Of a stretch of DNA of 64,000 bases, positions 61,615 through 64,000 are shown one piece after another. Location: the NCBI RefSeq assembly GCF_003350475.1, contig NZ_QQAV01000002.1, positions 310,001-374,000 of the forward strand, written 5' to 3'. This stretch comes from Pseudacidovorax intermedius. GTDB lineage: Bacteria; Pseudomonadota; Gammaproteobacteria; Burkholderiales; Burkholderiaceae_C. A program made the translations under genes and the position numbers. Numbering within the stretch: the stretch's first letter is position 1; each line of letters starts with the position of its first letter. Below the pieces are notes generated by a model. The model ran no database searches. It saw nothing but the letters and a program-made list of their open reading frames with translations, and was not told the origin of the DNA.

Positions 61615-62316
61615 TCAGTCGCGCTCGCCGCCGAAGATGCCCAGCAGGGCCAGCAGGCTCTGGAAGACGTTGAACACGTCCAGGTACAGCGCGAGCGTGG
61701 CGCTGATGTAGTTGGTCTCGCCGCCGTCGATGATCTGCTTCAGGTCGTACAGCATGTAGGCGGAGAAGATGCCGATGGCCGCCACCGAGATCGCCATCAT
61801 GCCGGCGCTGGAACCGATGAAGACATTGATGATCGAGCCGACGAAGAGCACCAGCACGCCCACGAACAGGAACTTGCCCATGCCGCTCAGGTCGCGCTTG
61901 ATCACCGTGGCCAGCGAGGCCATCACGAAAAACACGCCGGCCGTGCCCGCAAAGGCGGTCATCACCAGCTCGGAGCCGTTCTTGAAGCCCAGCACCATCG
62001 CGATCAGCCGCGACAGCATCAGACCCATGAAGAAGGTGAAGCCGAGCAGCACCGGCACGCCGGCGGCCGAGTTCTTGGTCTTCTCGATGGCAAACATGAA
62101 GCCGAAGGCGCCGGCCAGGAAGACCACCAGGCCCAGGCCTCCCGTGAGCGCGGCCGTGATGCCGGTGGCCACGCCGAGCCAAGCGCCCAGTACGGTGGGA
62201 ATCATGCTCAGCGCGAGCAGCCAGTAGGTGTTGCGCAGAACGCGGTGGCGCTCTGCCTGGGGCAGCACCTGGCCGTAGCCGGCCGGTGTGTCAAAGGTGG
62301 GGGCTCTGTCGTTCAT
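61615..62316 (-). CDS. Bax inhibitor-1/YccA-family membrane protein
   Basis: A 233-residue protein with seven predicted helices, the length of YccA/YbhL: LRNTYWLLALSMIPTVLGAWLG at the start, LGFTFFMGLMLSRLIAMVLG and LYDLKQIIDGGETNYISATLALYLDVFN near the end. The conserved acidic Asp in YDLKQIIDG and YLDVFN of the TMBIM fold are present. YccA-type members moderate FtsH; a calcium/proton leak channel role is known for a homologue. AGGAG precedes the ATG. Single-gene unit. Confidence 0.92.
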   Translation of the reverse strand: MNDRAPTFDTPAGYGQVLPQAERHRVLRNTYWLLALSMIPTVLGAWLGVATGITAALTGGLGLVVFLAGAFGFMFAIEKTKNSAAGVPVLLGFTFFMGLMLSRLIAMVLGFKNGSELVMTAFAGTAGVFFVMASLATVIKRDLSGMGKFLFVGVLVLFVGSIINVFIGSSAGMMAISVAAIGIFSAYMLYDLKQIIDGGETNYISATLALYLDVFNVFQSLLALLGIFGGERD

Positions 62317-62493
62317 GGCAAAACTCCTGAAAGGGTTGAGGGGACTGCTTGACGGGCAGTTGCAGGTCATTCTAGGAAAGATCAAGGGCCGCATTGGCAT
62401 ATCCGGACGGCGCGTCGCCCTTTGGAACCATGGGGTCTTGCTGCACGTTGGCGGCACCTGGCGCCAGTGACGCATCCTGTATTCTTCACCCCC

Positions 62494-62901
62494 ATGAAGA
62501 CCAAGCACTTTCTCGAACTCGAAGACGTCAAGAAGATCGCCGCCGCTGCCGAAGCGGAAGCCGTCAAGAACCAATGGGCCGTGACCATCGCCATCTGCGA
62601 CGACGGCGGCCACCTGCTGTGGCTGCAGCGCCTGGATGGCGCCGCGCCGGTGTCGGCTCACATCGGCCCGGCCAAGGCCCGCACGGCCGCCCTCGGTCGT
62701 CGCGAGAGCAAGGTCTATGAAGACATCATCAATGGCGGCCGCACCGCCTTCCTGTCGGCGCCCACGGTGGACGGCCTGCTCGAAGGCGGCGTGCCGATCG
62801 TCAAGGACGGCCAGGTGATCGGGGCGGTGGGCGTCAGCGGGGTGAAGTCCAACGAGGACGCGCAGATCGCCAAGGCGGGCATCGCGGCCATCGGCCTGTA
62901 A
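62494..62901 (+). CDS. GlcG/HbpS-family protein
   Basis: A 135-residue haem-degrading/binding domain protein: LELEDVKKIAAAAEAEAVKNQWAVTIAICDDGGHLLWLQRLDGA, then GGVPIVKDGQVIGAVGVSG. Family members (GlcG, HbpS, PduO C-terminal) bind haem or small ligands; the role here is unknown. No strong SD before ATG 62494. The terminator after it is unambiguous. Confidence 0.88.
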   Translation: MKTKHFLELEDVKKIAAAAEAEAVKNQWAVTIAICDDGGHLLWLQRLDGAAPVSAHIGPAKARTAALGRRESKVYEDIINGGRTAFLSAPTVDGLLEGGVPIVKDGQVIGAVGVSGVKSNEDAQIAKAGIAAIGL

Positions 62902-62937
62902 CAGGACAGCCGGCGGCCCCCCGGCCGCCGCTCCAAT

Positions 62938-62976
62938 GAAAAACGCCCCGCCGGGCAATGCCGGCGGGGCGTTTTC
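62938..62976. terminator. Terminator after GlcG-like gene
   Basis: GAAAAACGCCCCGCCGG, a 6-nt loop, CCGGCGGGGCGTTTTC: 11-bp stem flanked by A- and T-runs, functional in both directions, separating the GlcG-like gene from hemP. Confidence 0.88.
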
Positions 62977-63108
62977 GTTTGGAACTCAAGACGCGTTCAG
63001 CGCAAAAAAAGGCGTGGCTGGTCGAACACTGGCTGGCCAAAAAACGACCCTTGGAGAGTCAGATCTCCTCGAGTCGCCCCACGATGAACGGTCGGGGCAG
63101 GGGCTGCA

Positions 63109-63324
63109 TCACTTGGTCAGGATGAGCTTGCCGAGCTTGGTGGCCTGCAGGCGATAGAGCGCGCCGTTGTGCAGGATGCCGATGGTCTTCTGGCCCTTGA
63201 GCAGCTCGCTGCTCTGCAGCAGCTGGGCCGGAGAGGGCGTGATGTGCGCCGATGCGCCGCTGCCGCCCTGGTCGAGCGAAGGATGGCTGAGCACTTTCTG
63301 GGAATGCGAGGACTGGGCTTGCAC
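63109..63324 (-). CDS. hemP: Hemin uptake protein HemP
   Basis: A small 71-residue protein. The C-terminal ~40 residues match HemP: LLKGQKTIGILHNGALYRLQATKLGKLILTK; the N-terminus is unconserved. HemP proteins act with haem-receptor operons under Fur, in some species as activators. The start is a GTG at 63324 with AAGG upstream; no in-frame ATG exists nearby. A Fur-box-like site lies 41 bp upstream. No haem receptor gene is visible in this window. Confidence 0.85.
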   Translation of the reverse strand: MQAQSSHSQKVLSHPSLDQGGSGASAHITPSPAQLLQSSELLKGQKTIGILHNGALYRLQATKLGKLILTK

Positions 63325-63364
63325 GGGATGGACCTTTCGAATCGGATCAGTGAAGCGGATGAGC

Positions 63365-63383
63365 AAATGATAACGATTCGCAC
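63365..63383. promoter_or_regulatory. Fur box before hemP
   Basis: AAATGATAACGATTCGCAC (reverse GTGCGAATCGTTATCATTT) resembles the Fur consensus GATAATGATAATCATTATC in its NATnATNATNAT spacing. Iron-dependent repression of hemP is the expected effect. Confidence 0.7.
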
Positions 63384-63498
63384 TTAGAAAAGCAATCGTC
63401 GTCATGAGTTTTTTTGAAGGCAAACCGCCAGCGGGTCCGGCCGGCTCGATTCGCCCTGGGGCGGCCGCCCGCTGGGGGCTCTTGCAGGCGCGCCAGAG

Positions 63499-63523
63499 AA
63501 AAAAGCCGGCTGCTGCCGGCTCG
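63499..63523 (-). terminator. Terminator after exbD
   Basis: On the minus strand AGCCGGC, loop AGCA, GCCGGCT followed by six T. It ends the exbB-exbD transcript before the hemP promoter region. Confidence 0.8.
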
Positions 63524-63561
63524 TTCAGGATGCGCCCGCTTTCCGGACGGGTCCAAGGAAG

Positions 63562-63975
63562 TCACTGCGGCGTCGGATCGGTGATGAAGCCGATCTTGCG
63601 CACGCCGGCCTTTTGGGCAGCGGCCATGGCCGTCGCGACGCGTTCGTAGCGCACGTCCTTGTCGCCCCGGATGTGCAGTTCGGGCTGCGGATCGCGCGCG
63701 CCTTCGGCCGCCAGGCGCGACACCATCGTCGCGTCGTCGATCTTTTCCTGGTTCCAGAAGTAGCTGCCATCGGCGGCCACGCTCAGCTGGATGGTCTGCG
63801 GCTTGGTCTCCTCGCGCTCGTTGGTGGCGCGCGGCAGGTCGATGTTCACCGCATGCTTCATCACCGGCACGGTGATGATGAAGATGATGAGCAACACCAG
63901 CATGACGTCCACCAGGGGCGTCATGTTGATCTCGTTCATCACGTCGTCGGCTTCGTCCTGGGTTCCGAAGGCCAT
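63562..63975 (-). CDS. exbD: TonB-system energy transducer ExbD
   Basis: A 137-residue inner-membrane protein with one transmembrane helix (about 22-40, LVDVMLVLLIIFIITVPVM); the Asp in this segment is the essential protonation residue. Periplasmic part with VNIDLPRATNE and a C-terminal domain GDKDVRYERVATAMAAAQKAGVRKIGFITDP. It powers TonB-dependent import of iron/haem with ExbB. The upstream gene fragment (exbB tail) ends 4 bp before this start. Confidence 0.93.
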   Translation of the reverse strand: MAFGTQDEADDVMNEINMTPLVDVMLVLLIIFIITVPVMKHAVNIDLPRATNEREETKPQTIQLSVAADGSYFWNQEKIDDATMVSRLAAEGARDPQPELHIRGDKDVRYERVATAMAAAQKAGVRKIGFITDPTPQ

Positions 63976-63979
63976 GGCA

Positions 63980-64000
63980 TCAGCCCTTCTTGAGCGGCAG
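63980..64000 (-). CDS. exbB: C-terminal tail of probable ExbB
   Basis: Only 21 bases at the window edge: six codons ending LPLKKG and a TGA stop, read towards exbD and separated from its ATG by 4 bp. Identity is inferred only from the usual exbB-exbD order. Confidence 0.4.
   Translation of the reverse strand: MPLKKG

Overview
The window is high-GC DNA from a betaproteobacterium, most likely Burkholderiales and probably Comamonadaceae (Variovorax/Acidovorax-like). The grounds are the grpE-dnaK-dnaJ order, several solitary Bug-type (TctC) solute receptors, the BpH3-type H-NS protein, the surE-pcm-nlpD block and GC-rich intergenic repeats of the kind seen in that family. This is judged from gene content; no database search was possible. 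No rRNA, tRNA, CRISPR array, insertion sequence or prophage gene was seen.

Layout. 1-5.5 kb: heat-shock chaperones (dnaJ cut by the window edge), an FKBP isomerase, an HxlR-type regulator and phosphatidylserine decarboxylase. 5.5-22.4 kb: a catabolic island for hexuronates and aldarates. Uronate dehydrogenase and an SMP-30 lactonase make aldarates; GarD, an enolase-superfamily dehydratase and GudD make 5-keto-4-deoxyglucarate; KdgD and a semialdehyde dehydrogenase take it to 2-oxoglutarate. A TRAP transporter and two Bug receptors supply uptake, and two LacI-type and one GntR-type regulator sit beside palindromic operator candidates.

22.7-33.3 kb: an MFS/TetR divergon, an AraC regulator, a six-gene operon (isochorismatase-like, XapX, YtcJ-like amidohydrolase, DoxX, MFS with a C-terminal monooxygenase-like domain, alpha/beta hydrolase) divergent from a LysR gene, and an FMN reductase. 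33.3-41.3 kb: an orphan fused osmoprotectant-type binding protein/permease, then an HpaI-HpaH-FAH-lactonase-RidA-Bug operon divergent from a flavin reductase and an IclR regulator; this looks like a ring-cleavage or sugar-acid pathway of unknown substrate.

41.4-47.8 kb: a NUP-family lipoprotein, a LysR regulator, a ROK-type protein whose motifs occur in circularly permuted order, a cardiolipin synthase and a short MetE-like protein. 47.9-55.8 kb: a vanA/vanB-type demethylase, a GntR regulator with twin operators, and a complete branched-chain-type ABC importer. 55.9-64 kb: H-NS, a quinone oxidoreductase, surE-pcm-nlpD-rlmD (no rpoS after nlpD), a Bax-inhibitor-like protein, a GlcG/HbpS protein, hemP with a Fur box, and exbD with the tail of probable exbB.

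Intergenic space holds three repeat families. The clearest is a roughly 70-120 bp element present four times, two copies lying inside the ABC transporter operon. The observations that deserve most attention are the permuted ROK protein, the unassigned HpaI/HpaH/FAH operon, the isochorismatase-to-hydrolase operon and the paired operators 75 bp apart at two unrelated loci.
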